Shown one piece after another: positions 33,665 to 44,739 of a stretch of 64,000 bases of DNA. Source of the stretch: Nelumbo lutea. Taxonomy: Eukaryota; Streptophyta; Magnoliopsida; Proteales; Nelumbonaceae. Below the pieces are notes generated by a model, which saw only the letters and a list, made by a program, of their open reading frames with translations, searched no databases and was not told the origin of the DNA. A program made the translations under genes and the position numbers. The stretch is from NCBI GenBank assembly GCA_022828595.1, contig JAKGHH010000005.1, forward strand, positions 22,829,875-22,893,874, written 5' to 3'. Positions within the stretch are counted from its first letter, which is position 1, and every line of letters starts with the position of its first letter.

Positions 33665-33824
33665 GTTATGTGTTTGAATAAAGCTTCCTATATTTTCTAT
33701 TTTCAATTAGACTATAAAACCTAAATTGCCGATGATTGGGGTGTCAAGATGGTCACTTGACACCCCTCCAAATAGGTGTGGAATCAAACCTACAAAACCA
33801 CATCTCCCTTTGGCAAAGAAAGCG

Positions 33825-34330
33825 GTTATAGAACCTAAAGGAAAAGTAAAATTGCAAAACATGAGTTCCAAGAAGGCTTTCAAATGCCCACCAACAATGT
33901 TTTTAAAATTGAACCGGACAATGAACCGATCGGTGGTCCAGTTCCAAGTCAAACGGTTCGATTCAAACTAAATGGATGGCTCATTTTGACAAAAAATAAA
34001 AAATAAATAAATAACAGACAAACCATTGGATGGTTCGACCACTCGGGTCAGCGGTTTGCTGACCAAATCAACGTTTTTTGGGGAAATAATGGTTCTGGGG
34101 TAAAACAGAACTAGTCACTTGAATAGTTCCTAGTTTTTCCAGTTTGATTGTCCAGTTCGGTCCAGTTTTGAAAACCATGCCCACCAATTTCCCTAGGTCA
34201 TACCTCACTCATAGAAGCCCAAGCCCAATACCAAAAATTAAAAATAAAGGACTATAAAACCTAAATGAAAAGTTAAAATGCAAAACATAAGTTTTGGAAA
34301 GGTTTTCAAGCCCAACCAATTTGCCTAGAT
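33825..34330 (+). repeat. Local 80-bp duplication; left copy holds a MITE
   Basis: The block around 33825-33894 plus 34188-34200 (AACCTAAAGGAAAAGTAAAA...CCCACCAATTTCCCTAGGTCA) is repeated at about 34255-34330 (AACCTAAATGAAAAGTTAAA...CCCAACCAATTTGCCTAGATCA). The second copy lacks the MITE, so it shows the site before insertion. Confidence 0.75.
33895..34179. mobile_element. hAT-type MITE, 285 bp
   Basis: The ends are CAATGTTTTTAAAATTGAAC and the inverted ...CCAGTTTTGAAAACCATG. They are flanked by a perfect 8-bp TSD, CCCACCAA (33887-33894 and 34180-34187). The interior has GGTTCG/CGGTCC-rich words and no ORF of its own. The TSD and CA-TG ends support hAT. Confidence 0.9.
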
Positions 34331-34586
34331 CAGACCAAGCTCACATAAGCTGAAAGTGGTGATAGGATTAGCTTGAACTAAGCTTGGGTTGGTAAACTTG
34401 GGCATTGACTTTGATTGTACTAGGCCTAGATTTAAGGTTTAGGTCATGGGGTCAGGCCTAAACTTGGTTCAACCCTCCCAAGTTGCATCCCTAGTTAGCA
34501 CACTTATATCTTCTCCTTTTTGTTTTTGTTAAATCCCCACTAACACACATACATGCACTTTTACATCATTCACACATAATCCATGG

Positions 34587-34815
34587 CCATGTACATGCCA
34601 CATGCCTTGTCAAACATTTCTTAGAACCTTAAATGATATATTTTTTTTTTGTTTTATATGATGATTTTATCATTTTATTAGACTAGTAAGTTGGCACGTG
34701 CCCATGTACATGCTACATGCCTTGTCAAACATTTCTTAGAACCTTAAATGATCTTTTTTTTTTCGTTTTATATGATGATTTTATCATTTTATTAGAATAG
34801 TAAGTTGGCACGCGC
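34587..34815 (+). repeat. Two tandem 115-bp units
   Basis: 34587-34701 and 34702-34815 share CCATGTACATGCYACATGCC, CAAACATTTCTTAGAACC, a T-run and TTTATATGATGATTTTATC. Non-coding. Confidence 0.85.
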
Positions 34816-36461
34816 TTCACATGTGACAATTTTAGATGATGATAATGATAGTAATAATGTATCCAAAATTTTTCATAAATTTTATATATTTTTTATTTTT
34901 GTTTTATATTATTAATCAAATGTAGATTACGAAATCCAAATCTGGTTACATAAACATCTCATCTGTACATGTTATAATCGGATCGAGTTGTGAACTTTCA
35001 ACTCTAGTTGATAGGCCTACCTGCTTGGCTAGACTCTTGTTTTTGTAATGTTTTTTCTCTTTCATGTATTTTTTTTTTGTTCATTTATCCAAAAATGTAA
35101 GATTTAAATAGAGGGAATTGAGTGAGGCGAAAAGTAATAGATCAATTTACAATTTAAACCTCACAATTAAATAGGAACTAAATTAAAAAATTAGTATTTT
35201 AATCAAAAGAAATTTCAACTATCTTATTCATATTTTTAATAATAGTTTAAATATAGAACTATTGATGTGTTCAATTTTTTCTATAATTGTTTTTTGTATT
35301 TTTTGCATGTAAAAAGTAAATTTGATATGTCACACTTACTTTTTGTTTAGTATGATACATGTGACTAGATATTTTTTTGCAAATTTTATGTATTTTTTGT
35401 TTTTGTATTTTTATATTTTATTATTTATTTATGAAATTAAAGGTTAACACATTTTACCAAAAAGTTGAACTATTGATCTTTGCCAAATAATAGAATAATT
35501 TCATTTTTGGTCAATTCTAAATTATGTATTTCATTTTCATTATAAAAAAAATAATTCTTGTTTATTACACTTATTTTTCAATTTGATTAATAAAAACATC
35601 ATAATTGTATCTAACTTTTTCTAACATGTCTGTAATTTTCTATATTCATTTCTACTTTAAAAATTTTATTATCTAACTATGACTTCATAGGTTGATCAAT
35701 TTGATTCTAATGTCTGAATTTCTTAGCCACCACTTAGATAAAAAATGATTTTGATTTTGAGTTTAAAATATATGGGTTTGTATTTTTAAAATATTGATAT
35801 AGATCCAATTAGTAGTACTTTTTAGTTAAAATAACTTATATAGAATTTAATAAGAGAAAATCAGAGTTAATGCCTTAAGTATAAGACTTAATAAGAGGGG
35901 ATTAAATTAGGTGAAAAGTAATAATTGAATTTACATTTTCAACTAAATACATAAAAATGGGCATTTTCGTAGCTATTAAAGCTTCACTAAAGTTGTAATA
36001 AAATGACTTTTATACCCTTTCTCAAACAAAGAAATAGAGAGTAATTATGGTCCAAAAAATCTTTCACTCTACACCCACATTTTTATATATAGTATAGATA
36101 CATAGTATCATTCCTTCTATGAAGCATAGAAATTGATAGTAGAGTGGACAAGGTAAAGGAACTTGTCTATATTAAAACAAGGAAGTCTAGAAATTTTATA
36201 CTTTTTTTATTTTTTTTATTTTTTTAATTCCATGTTATTTTTGAAACAACCAATGAGATGCACTTTCCTAATAATCTAAATAATCTCTTCTCCTAAAATT
36301 TCTCCTAAACTACTTTCCCCACTATCCCCCACTTTCTCCAAAATTATCTCTAATTCCTATCTATCTTCTAAATTATCTCTAGCTCCTATTTATCTCCAAA
36401 ATTATCTATATTTCCTATTTATCCTCTCCCCTACTTTTTATCTATATCTATCTAAAGAAAA
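34816..36461. other. Gene-free AT-rich stretch
   Basis: Strongly AT-rich, no ORF of note. 36280-36450 has repeated CTCCTAA/TTATCTCTA words. It ends with GAAAA (36457-36461), the left TSD of Tat element B. Confidence 0.6.
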
Positions 36462-37292
36462 TGATGTAGTGCGATCTGGTCACTCCTACCTGGCTGGGGT
36501 TGCGTTCTTAGCTGGCGACGGATTGGGCACCTGAGAGGAAGAAGATGAAGAGATTCCAGGGGCTATCCCAGTAGGAGCACTCTGATGCTTAAGTTAGAAC
36601 TGAGAAAGAAAGCTGAAAGCAGAGAATAGCAAAATGAGAGCTAAGAGTGGAGATAAGCAATTACCCTTTCCTCGTTGGGGTTGGGGCCCTTATATATATT
36701 GATGTCCTGACAAATTGGGTACAACCGCCACTGATCCTCTGTTGCAGCCGTTATTTTCCAAACTTGAGGAGGCGGGCACAGGTAACCATCACAAAGTATG
36801 GCCCTGTCAGATAAGAGACATTTTGTAGGCACGACACCGCCTGACGAGAGTCGTGGATGCAGTCAGCAGATTCGGCGGGTACGGTTGTTAGGCAGGAAAT
36901 CCTTTTGTGATTCGCTAAGTTGTTCTCGTGTCGAGCTACCTTGTGCCGAGTTACCTTGTGCCGAGCTACCTTTCACCGAGCTAGCTTGCACCGAGTTACT
37001 GGTATTACACCGAGGTGCTTCTACCCGAGGTGGGCTCTTGAGCTCATCTTAGCTTTGGGAACAAGCTTGTCTCGGGATGCCCTCAGCTTAGGATGCCCCT
37101 GACTTAGGAGAACCTCAGTTCGAAGTGTTTGCTTGGAAAAATTGGAGCTCGAAGCTCGGGGCACTCGGAGAAGTGTCTTATAGCCGAGTTGCCACGTCGA
37201 ACCTTATCGGAGTTGTCGTGCCGAGTTGTCACTTATGCCAAGTCATGTCCACGTGTATCCCTATCATGAGGTCGGGCCGAATCACCCTCCAT
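36462..37292 (-). mobile_element. Tat element B 3' LTR
   Basis: The minus strand runs from TGATGGAGGGTGATTCGG at 37292 to ...GCACTACATCA at 36462 (831 bp). The TATA box ATATATATAAGG is at about 36688-36699 (minus). ACTTAAGCATCAGAGTG near 36600 is shared with the LTRs of A and C. 36838-37292 is repeated as the 5' LTR remnant at 47722-48147. It contains several CCGAGCTACCTTG-type 13-17-bp repeats (36935-36990). Confidence 0.88.
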
Positions 37293-37312
37293 CAATTGTC
37301 CCCCACTCCCTG
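37293..37312 (-). other. Polypurine tract of Tat element B
   Basis: On the minus strand GGGAGTGGGGGACAAT immediately precedes the 3' LTR start TGATGG. It sets element orientation independently of pol. Confidence 0.75.
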
Positions 37313-37603
37313 TGCTAGGGGTCTCGACCTAGTGTGGGGAGTTCACGGCGTGATGGGTGGATTCGTCCTGAGGTTCAGGCCACCAAGTCAGATGGTTCGC
37401 CGGTCTAGACCAGTCCGCTACTCGGCTCAATCAAAGATAACCCGGATCACATACAGTTCAAGCGCGGACTTCACGCGATATATAGATTCTGCAAATGCAA
37501 AAAAATGCGCTAAACCAATTTCACCTCGAGGGTCGCACAACTAGTTTTCTTGAGAGCCATTAGATCGTCCTGATCTTGATCGTTGATTTCCAGACATAGC
37601 GGC

Positions 37604-37612
37604 TATAAATAG
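37604..37612 (+). promoter_or_regulatory. TATA box of the antisense gene in Tat B
   Basis: TATAAATAG in the context GGCTATAAATAGGGGGG, about 220 bp before the first ATG on the plus strand and inside the element, outside the LTR. A plausible transcription start would be near 37635. A GT-AG pair at 37734-37830 could be a 5' UTR intron ending just before the ATG at 37833. Confidence 0.65.
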
Positions 37613-37832
37613 GGGGGACCCCCGTCATTTTCTTCGCCATAAGTTGACAAGCTCTTGTCTGGAGGTCGTGGAAAAGCTCTCTAACTTGGGTTCTCTGGTC
37701 TGCCAATTTTCCTAGCTCGGTCTTCTTTCCTTGGTGAGTCTCCTTGTCCTCTCCTTCAGTTTGTTTCTAGTCCTTTTTCTTTCGTAGTTAGCTTCTCAAG
37801 TCTTCTTTAATCCTTTAGTTTGGTTCGTAGCT

Positions 37833-39841
37833 ATGTCAGACCATAGCTTCGACTTCTTAGATGAGCCCGAGGTGGGTACCTCAGTTTACGTAAGCGTCCC
37901 GGAGGCGCATTCCACTTACGAGATGCGGGAAACCTCGGGCAACCCAACGCCTGCCTCTAACCCGGCGTCTGCCTCTAGCCGAGGCAAAATGCCAGATCGG
38001 TTCGGTCCTTCTACCATGAGGTAGACAAGCTCAGGGGCTTGATAGATCGGTACTATCTCCCCAAAGAATATTTCTACAACCTCCTTGTGGGAAACTTCCC
38101 ATGGGAACATGGTCGCGATGAGATTGTGATTATCAGGGAGCAGCTTGTGGTCGGGCTCCATTTTCCTCTACACCCCTTAATCGTTGAAGTATTAAACCAC
38201 TTCGATGTAACCATAGACCAACTCCACTCGAACTCCATTCGGAACGTGGTTGGGACAATCTCCCTCTGTTCTGACTACACCCTCCCACTTGACCTTGATA
38301 TTTTTTCTGCAATCCTGTCCATAAAGAAGAATGCATCTAGCATTCTCCCTGAGCACAGGCGGACTTATTACTTGTCCCCCCACCCGGGCTACAAGCTGCT
38401 ACACAACCTCCCCGACAAAATCTCGACCTGGAAATGGGATTACTTCGTAGTTCAGAACCCTGAGGGGTGGCTCTTCCCTACCCATTGGAGGGTGGCCGTT
38501 CAAGACTCCAGCATTACACTGGACAAGGACATAAGGGAGATACTCCAGTCGTAGGCAGAGCTCTGCTTCGACTACAAGGACTTCATTGCCGAGAAGAAAC
38601 TCATTGAGGTCGGTCTGAGTCCCGGTAATTCGGTTTGTCTTAGAGTTAGCATCTTTAGTAGTCAGTACGTTCTTCTCAGCATCACTGACGCCGAACTCTG
38701 TTGCAGGTCCCATGGAGCGCCTTAGTGTTGAGAAGCTATTCGGGAAGATGAAGAAGAGACAGAAGCGAGCTGCCAAGAGAGCTCATATTGAATCCCCTCC
38801 TACTCTAGTGCCCAAGTAGCCTGCTCAAGCTCCCCCGGTGATCATCTTGGAGGAGTTGAAGGTCCCCCCTCCTCGAGAGCCTGAAACCACTACGGTGCCT
38901 ACAGCCACGAAGCCTGCTACCGTGGAGCCCGCTACTACGGAGCCCACTCCTGAGATGGCCGTTTCCTCGTTGGGGAGCGGAGAGGCCACCCGGAGTGTCC
39001 TGAACCCCAAGAACAACCTCCAAAAGAGCAAGGGGGCTACTTATGCTGATGAGGTCTCTAATTGGGCCGAGCTCACACCTGCTCAGCTCAGAGCTCGAGC
39101 AGCTACCCACTCTATGGTGGTAAGTCTCGTTACTTAAAATTTTGTGATTTATTGCCTTATAGGTGCTAACTGGAATTCCTTTAGCAGGTGAACTCCGCCG
39201 TCCACGCCCTCACTCTTCAATTCGATAGGAACTTGAAGTGAGCTTTAACTGCTGAGGACTCTGCTCGCGAAGCTCATACCAATCTGAAGCTAGCTCGTGG
39301 TCGGATCCACCGTCCGGAGAATGATGCTATCGCTTAGAAAAAATTCATCCAAGTGTTGATGTCGGAGAAGGAGGTGCTACAACGCGTAAGGGAGGGACTT
39401 CTATGCGAGAAAGAGGACTTCCTACATGAGAAGGGAGAGTTGCTGCTTAAAGTGAAGGAGCTCAAGTCAGACAAGGTGACCCTGGAGCGCAAAGTGGAGA
39501 GCCTGTAAGCCGATGTCAAGGAGCGGACTGAAATCCTTGTTGGTGCCTTAGACGAGGCTAAGGCCAAGGCCGTTCAGGATTATGTCCAATCGGAGGAGTT
39601 TGATGCAGTGATGGTGGAAGCCTACCGTAAAGGCTTCAAGCTTAGTTGGTGGTTGATAAAGCACGAATTCCCGCAACTTGATGTGAGCGTGATCACCTCC
39701 TCACAGGTCATGGGAGAGGTAGTCGAACAAGCCACCAAGGACTCGGACTCCAAGCCAGAGGGTGATGATGACGAGGCTACCACCACCGACCAGGTCGGCC
39801 CTTTGGAGGCTCCAAACAAGGGGGGTGCACCCCTTGAATAG
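37833..39841 (+). pseudogene. Antisense extra gene of Tat B (putative gypsy-type transposon protein, PF04195-like), three exons
   Basis: On the strand opposite to pol. ATG at 37833 (MSDHSFDFLDEPEVG); exon 1 to 38624; intron 38625-38706 (GTAATT...TTGCAG); exon 2 38707-39119; intron 39120-39187 (GTAAGT...TAGCAG); exon 3 39188-39841. Splicing keeps frame (SPG|PMER; HSMV|VNS). The central domain has VDKLRGLIDRYYLPKEYFYN, VVGLHFPLHPLIVEVLNHF, PHPGYKL and WKWDYFVVQNPEGWLFPTHW. It resembles the 'putative gypsy type transposon' family, known as an accessory ORF in plant Tat elements. Exon 2 is basic then Pro/Thr-rich, and exon 3 is a charged coiled-coil-like helix ending acidic. Damage: a frameshift near 38005 and stops at 38552, 38817, 39238, 39336 and 39507. 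TGTAATGAAACTTATGTAATGAA (39895) may serve as poly(A) signal. Role unknown. Confidence 0.75.
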
Positions 39842-41268
39842 TCTGTACTGAGCCAACGAGCTCAATTTCCTTCTCTTTTGTACTGAACATATTTTTGTAA
39901 TGAAACTTATGTAATGAAGATACTTTTTGCCAAGTGTTTATGCAATTTACTTTTGCCAAAATGATTGTCTCGCCCCGAGCTCTTAAGTTATCGAGTTAAA
40001 TTCCCGAAGTGGGTGTTCCTTAACTGCTATCACCCCGAACTATCTCCCAATACTTAGTAGGGGTGACGTTATAGGGCACACTGAGGTGAGTGACATAGTA
40101 GGGTATATGCCCGGCTTATCTTCATCTGGGTTAAGTGGACATCGGTTGTCCTTACCGAGTTCAACCTGTGATACGCCAGAGCGGGCTATGCACCATAGGG
40201 TTTATACCCGAGCTGCCTGCGCCTTGGGGATTAAGGTACTTAGCCTATGCCGTTAAGGCAACTAGGTCTTATGTAGTGCCGAGGTCTTCTTGTTAGCTCA
40301 GTGCTTTGGCCTTTAGGCTAGGGGAGCGACTTGTAGTCTGCTCTCCTAGAGTTCGCCCATGCCAAAGAGGCGACTGGCCGATGTCAAGGAGCGGACTGAA
40401 ATCCTTGTTGGTGCCTTAGACGAGGCTAAGGCCAAGGCTGTTCAGGATTATGTCCAATCAGAGGAGTTTGATGCGGTGATGGTGGAAGCCTACCATAAAG
40501 GCTTCAAACTTAGTCGATGGTTGATAAAGCACGGATTCCCGCAACTTAATGTGAGCACGATCACCACCTCGCGGGTCACGGGAGAGGTAGTCGAACTAGC
40601 CACCAAGGACTCGGACTCCAAGCCAGAGGGTGATGATGACGAGGCTACCACCACTGAACAAGTCGGCCCTTCGGAGGCTCCGAACAAGGGGGATGCACCC
40701 CTTGAATAGTTTGTACTGAGCCAGCAAGCTCAATTTTCTTCTCTTTTGTACTGAACATATTTTTGTAATGAAACTTATGTAATGAAGTGTTTTGTTGTTT
40801 TGTAATGAAGATACTTTTTGCCAAGTGTTTGTGCAATTTACTTTTTCCGAAATGATTGTCTCGCCCCGAGCTGTTAAGTTATCGAGTTAAATTCCCAAAG
40901 TGGGCGTTCCTTAACTACTATCACCCCGAACTATCTCCCAACACTTAGTAGGGGTGACGTTATAGGGCACACTGAGGTGAGTGACATAGTAGGGTATATG
41001 CCCGACTTATCTTCATCTGGGTTAAGTGGACATCGGTTGTCCCTACCGAGTTCAACCTATGATACGGCAGGCCGGGCTATGCACCATAGGGTTTATACTC
41101 GAGCTGCCTGCACCTTGGGCATTAAGGTACTTAGCCTATGCCGTTAAGGCGACTAGGTCTTATGTAGTGCCGAGGTCTTCTTGTTAGCTCAGTGCTTTGG
41201 CCTTTAGGCTAGGGGAGCGACTTGTAGTCTGCTCTCCTAGAGTTCATCCATGCCAAAGAGGCGACTGG
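39509..41268 (+). repeat. Tandem duplication, period 868 bp, including the 3' end of the antisense gene
   Basis: Unit 1 is 39509-40376 and unit 2 is 40377-41268. Both start GCCGATGTCAAGGAGCGGAC and run through the acidic gene end (EEFDAVMVEAY, KPEGDDDEATTT, APLE stop), the poly(A)-like region, and the spacer up to CATGCCAAAGAGGCGACTG. The units look very similar; unit 2 has an extra piece of about 23 bp near 40787. The second copy keeps an open frame (40359-40709) without the first exons. Confidence 0.9.
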
Positions 41269-41455
41269 GTCTTATGATGCCGAGGTCTTTCTTTAGCTCA
41301 GCAACTTTGGAACTTAGTCTAGGGGAGAGACTAATAGTCCACTCCTAGAGTTCACCCATGCCAAAGAGGTGACTGGGTCTTATGATGCTGAGGTCTTCTT
41401 TAGCTCGGCAACTAGGCACTTAGGCTAGGAGAGCGACTTGTAGTCCACTCACCTC
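41130..41455 (+). repeat. Tandem repeat of about 110 bp, three units
   Basis: Units start near 41152, 41270 and 41370 with ACT(A/G)GGTCTTATG(TAG)TGC(C/T)GAGGTCTT. Each ends with TAGTC(T/C)(G/A)CTC...AGAGTTCA(C/T)CCATGCCAAAGAGG. A further unit lies at 40260-40370. A related sequence on the other strand follows pol in element C (63760-63950). Confidence 0.8.
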
Positions 41456-41464
41456 GGTGATTAC

Positions 41465-42660
41465 AGGTAATACTGCATTAAATTGACAATATTCTGTACT
41501 CGAGATACTTGTTTCCCTTCCAGGGTTTCAAGCTCATACATTCCTTCCCCGAGCATCCGTCTTACTCGGTAGGGTCCTTCCCAATTTGGCCCGAGCTTAC
41601 CAACACCGGGCTCAGGCACCATAACTTTATGAAGGACCAGGTCTCCGATGCAGAGGTTCCACTTCTTGACCCTGGTGTTATAGTACCGAGCTACTCTCTA
41701 CTAGTACGTCATGGTCCTAATGTATGCAAGGTCCCGTACCTCATCTAGTAGGTTGAGGTTGGTGCATAGCTCGTCTTCATTTGTCTTGTCATCATATGCT
41801 TCTGGACGTAGCATGGGAACCTCGATCTCGGCTGGGATGACTGCCTCGGTTCCATAAGTTAGGTTGAAGTGGGTCTCGCCTGTTGCGATCTTCACCATGG
41901 TTCGATAAGCCATAGTACGTTGGGTAGCTCGTCTGCCCATAATCCCTTAGCTCGGTCAAGGCGTGCCTTCAGCCCACGGAGAATGGCTCTATTTGTGACC
42001 TCCGCTTGGCCGTTTGCTTGAGGGTGCGCCACTGAGGTGAAATTTTGTTGTATTCCTATATCTTTGCACCAGTTCTAGAATTTAATATCCTCAAACTACT
42101 TATCATTGTCTGAGATCAGTACTCGGGGTAGTCCGAAACGGCACACTATGTTCTTCCAGAAGAAGTTCTGCATTTTCTGCACTGTGATTGTTGCGAGAGG
42201 TTCAACCTCCATCCACTTGGTGAAATAATCAACTGCTACCACTAGAAACTTCCTTTGCCCTATCACTGGTGGAAATGGTCCAAGTATATCAATCCCCCAT
42301 TGTGCGAAGGGCCATAGGCTGGTGAGGTACTTTAGGTCGGCGGTAAGCTGATGGTGGATGTTGGCATGCTTCTAACACTTATCACACCTTCTGACGAGCT
42401 CGATTGCATCTACCATAGTTGGCCAATAATACCCCTATTAGAGTGCTTTCTAGGCAAGAGCCCTGCCCCCCATGTGTCCACCGTACAGGCCCTCATGAGT
42501 GTCACGAAGTACGAGTTCAGCCTCAGAAGGTCGCAAGCATCGCAGATAGGGGAGCGTGTAAGATCTTCGGTACAGCCATTCGTCTATCATGACGTATTTG
42601 GCCGCCTGACGCTTTACCCTTCTGGTGGCATTGCGATCCGCAGGGAGGGTCCCGTGTAGC
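41465..42660 (-). pseudogene. Tat B integrase, degenerate
   Basis: The minus strand in several frames contains the integrase parts seen more clearly in element C. The last core segment is 41940-41701 (KIATGETHFNLTYGTEAVIP, NLLDEVRDLAYIRTMTY). The GDLVLHKVMVPEP and GPYRVRRML C-terminal block ends at QNIVNLMQYYL (about 41470). The central DDE region (42330-42030) is broken by stops and frameshifts. It follows the second RNase H, as expected for Tat pol. Confidence 0.8.
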
Positions 42661-43168
42661 AGGAAGCTCGTGAGCGCATCAATCCAGCTTGGGCTCTGCT
42701 TGTACGACAGGAGCGACCTCCTCTACCCCCCCGAGAATGCTAGGCCGAGACAAGTTCTCTATGTACATAGTTCTCATGGTATTATCACTGGTGCTGGCTA
42801 ACAAGGATGGGGTATCGACCTCAGCATTCTCTGATCTCAGAATTTTCTTGATGAAGTGAGACTGAAAGTGGAGTAGAGCTTCTCTTACTGTGGCTAAGTA
42901 GGCGATCATGGTTGGCTCGTGAGCTTCATATTCACCCATGACTTGGTTGACTACGAGCTAAGAATCACTGCAGATGACGATGTGTTTAGCTTTCACTTTG
43001 TTTGCTAGAGCCAACCTGGCTATTAACGCCTCATACTCCGCTTCATTGTTGGATGTCGTGAAATCAAAGCGTAGTGCATACTCTAGTTTCACACCGCTTG
43101 GTCCACATAGAATGATTCCAACTCTGCTGCCCTGTTGGTTAGATGAGACAGCCACGTGAAGGATCTAG
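42661..43168 (-). pseudogene. Tat B archaeal-type RNase H (second RNase H)
   Basis: The ORF 43155-42958 reads SSNQQGSRVGIILCGPSGVK, LEYALRFDFTTSNNEAEYEA, LIARLALANKVKAKHIVICS, DS. After a stop comes VVNQVMGEYEAHEPTMIAYL and HFIKKILRSENAEVDTPSLL (42939-42679). This is the second RNase H found in Tat polyproteins after the ordinary one. The first catalytic aspartate is lost: the motif reads HVAVSSN where element C has HVDGSSN. The NNEAEYEAL glutamate and CSDS aspartate remain. Confidence 0.85.
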
Positions 43169-43768
43169 GGCTCCTCATCCCAGCTCTGGTCCGACCCCAC
43201 TAGGAGAGAAGCTGCACTGGTTGCTTCCTCATGGTGCTCGAGCTCAACCGGCCTGGGAACCTCAGGCTCGTCCGACCTGGAGGCCTCAGATTCGACTGGC
43301 CTGGGGACTTTGGAGCTGAAAGTACATTCCGCGACAAAGTCGGCTAAGGCTTGGGCTTTGATAGGAGTTTGTGGCTTGTATTGGAGGTTGTACTCACTGA
43401 GTTCGATGGCCCACTTCATCAACCTACCAGAGATCTCGAGCTTGAGCAAGACTTGCCTCAGAGGCCTGTTGGTGAGGACGACGATAGTATGAGCTTGGAA
43501 GTACGGATGGAGCTTCCGAGTTGCAATGACTAGTGCATACACCAACTTTTCGATCTCCAGATACCTCATCTTGGCTCCCTGTAATACTTTGATAACATAG
43601 TAGATGGGTCGTTGGACCCGATCTACTTCTCTTATTAGTACCAAGCTGACCACCTCGTCACTTGCAGAGAGGTAAGCTCCAAAACATCACCCTCCTTGGG
43701 TCGGGTTAAGACTGGGATACTGGCGAGGTACTTTTGAGCTCATCGAACATGAGTTGGCACTCTTTGGT
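43169..43768 (-). pseudogene. Tat B RNase H and connection to second RNase H
   Basis: The ORF 43653-43165 has VQRPIYYVIKVLQGAKMRYL, EIEKLVYALVIATRKLHPYF and SGRLMKWAIELSEYNLQYKP, the standard Ty3/gypsy RNase H, then a Pro/Glu-rich tether (ESEASRSDEPEVPRPVEL). A frame break near 43665 separates it from the RT thumb. Matches element C at 61570-62150. Confidence 0.85.
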
Positions 43769-44660
43769 TCATGCAAAGCCTTTGCTTTTATATGCCTTAA
43801 AGAAAGGCAGGTAGTGATCTGCCGGTTTGGACATGAAGCGGCTTAGAGCGGCTATACGACCATTCTGCCTTTGAACCTCCTTCAATTTCTGGCGTGGGCT
43901 CATATCTAGGATAGCCTTAATTTTATCTGGGTTGGCCTCAATACCGTGCCGGCTGATGATGTACCCTTGGAATTTACCTGAGGTTACACCGAAGGCGCAC
44001 TTGTTTGGGTTTAATTTCATGTTAAACTTACGTAAAATTTCAAAAAGAGAATGCAAATCTTTTATTAAGTCACTTGAAAACTGAGTCTTGACGACCATGT
44101 CGTCTACATAACATTCTATTTTCTTGCCGATCAACGGCTTGAACAACTTATTTACAAGTCTTTGGAAAGTAGCCCCAGCATTTTTCAGTCCAAAGGGCAT
44201 AACCTTGTAACAATACAGTTCTAATTCAGTTATAAAAGCTGCTTTTTCTTCGTCGGCTAGGTCCATTCTAATCTGGTTGTAGCCCGAGTAGGCATCCAAG
44301 AAAAGCTACTCATGCCCTGAAGTGATGTCCACCAGGCGGTCAATCTTGGGGAGTGGGAAGCAATCCTTCAGACAAGCTCGGTTCAGGTCAGCATAATCGA
44401 CGCACATGCGCCATTTACCATTGGCCTTCTTTACCAGGACTGGGTTGGCTACCTAGATCGGGTAGTGGACCTCTCTAATAAAGTCTGCTGTGAGGAGCTT
44501 CCCAACCTCCTCGTCAACTGCTTTCCAGCGCTCAGGGGCTAAGTTGCGTTTCTTCTGTCTAATGGGCCTAACTACAGGATCAGTATTTAGCCTGTAAGTT
44601 ATGATGCTAGGGTCTATGCCAGGCATCTCTGCCGCAGACCATGCAAAAACATATAAATTT
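43769..44660 (-). pseudogene. Tat B reverse transcriptase
   Basis: The minus strand from about 44560 has KKRNLAPERWKAVDEEV, then KANGKWRMCVDYADLNRACL and KDCFPLPKIDRLVD. The ORF 44299-43769 then has DAYSGYNQIRMDLADEEKAA, VMPFGLKNAGATFQRLVNKL, and ECYVDDMVVKT with the YVDD catalytic box. It ends with HGIEANPDKIKAILDMSPRQ. Stops at about 44455 and 44310 interrupt the fingers/palm region; the rest is intact. Complete RT by motif content. Confidence 0.9.
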
Positions 44661-44739
44661 TCAAGTAAAAAACTTACCAGTTGAGATCACAGTGGTTCCT
44701 CGATCGAAGCGCCGATCTGGAGTGTCCAAGCTGGGTCCT

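Noticed and set aside
36798..37544. Long plus-strand open frames over the LTR and leader of Tat B
   Set aside because: They follow the CCGAGCTACC-type LTR repeats and are not conserved in the second LTR copy; treated as shadows of non-coding LTR DNA.
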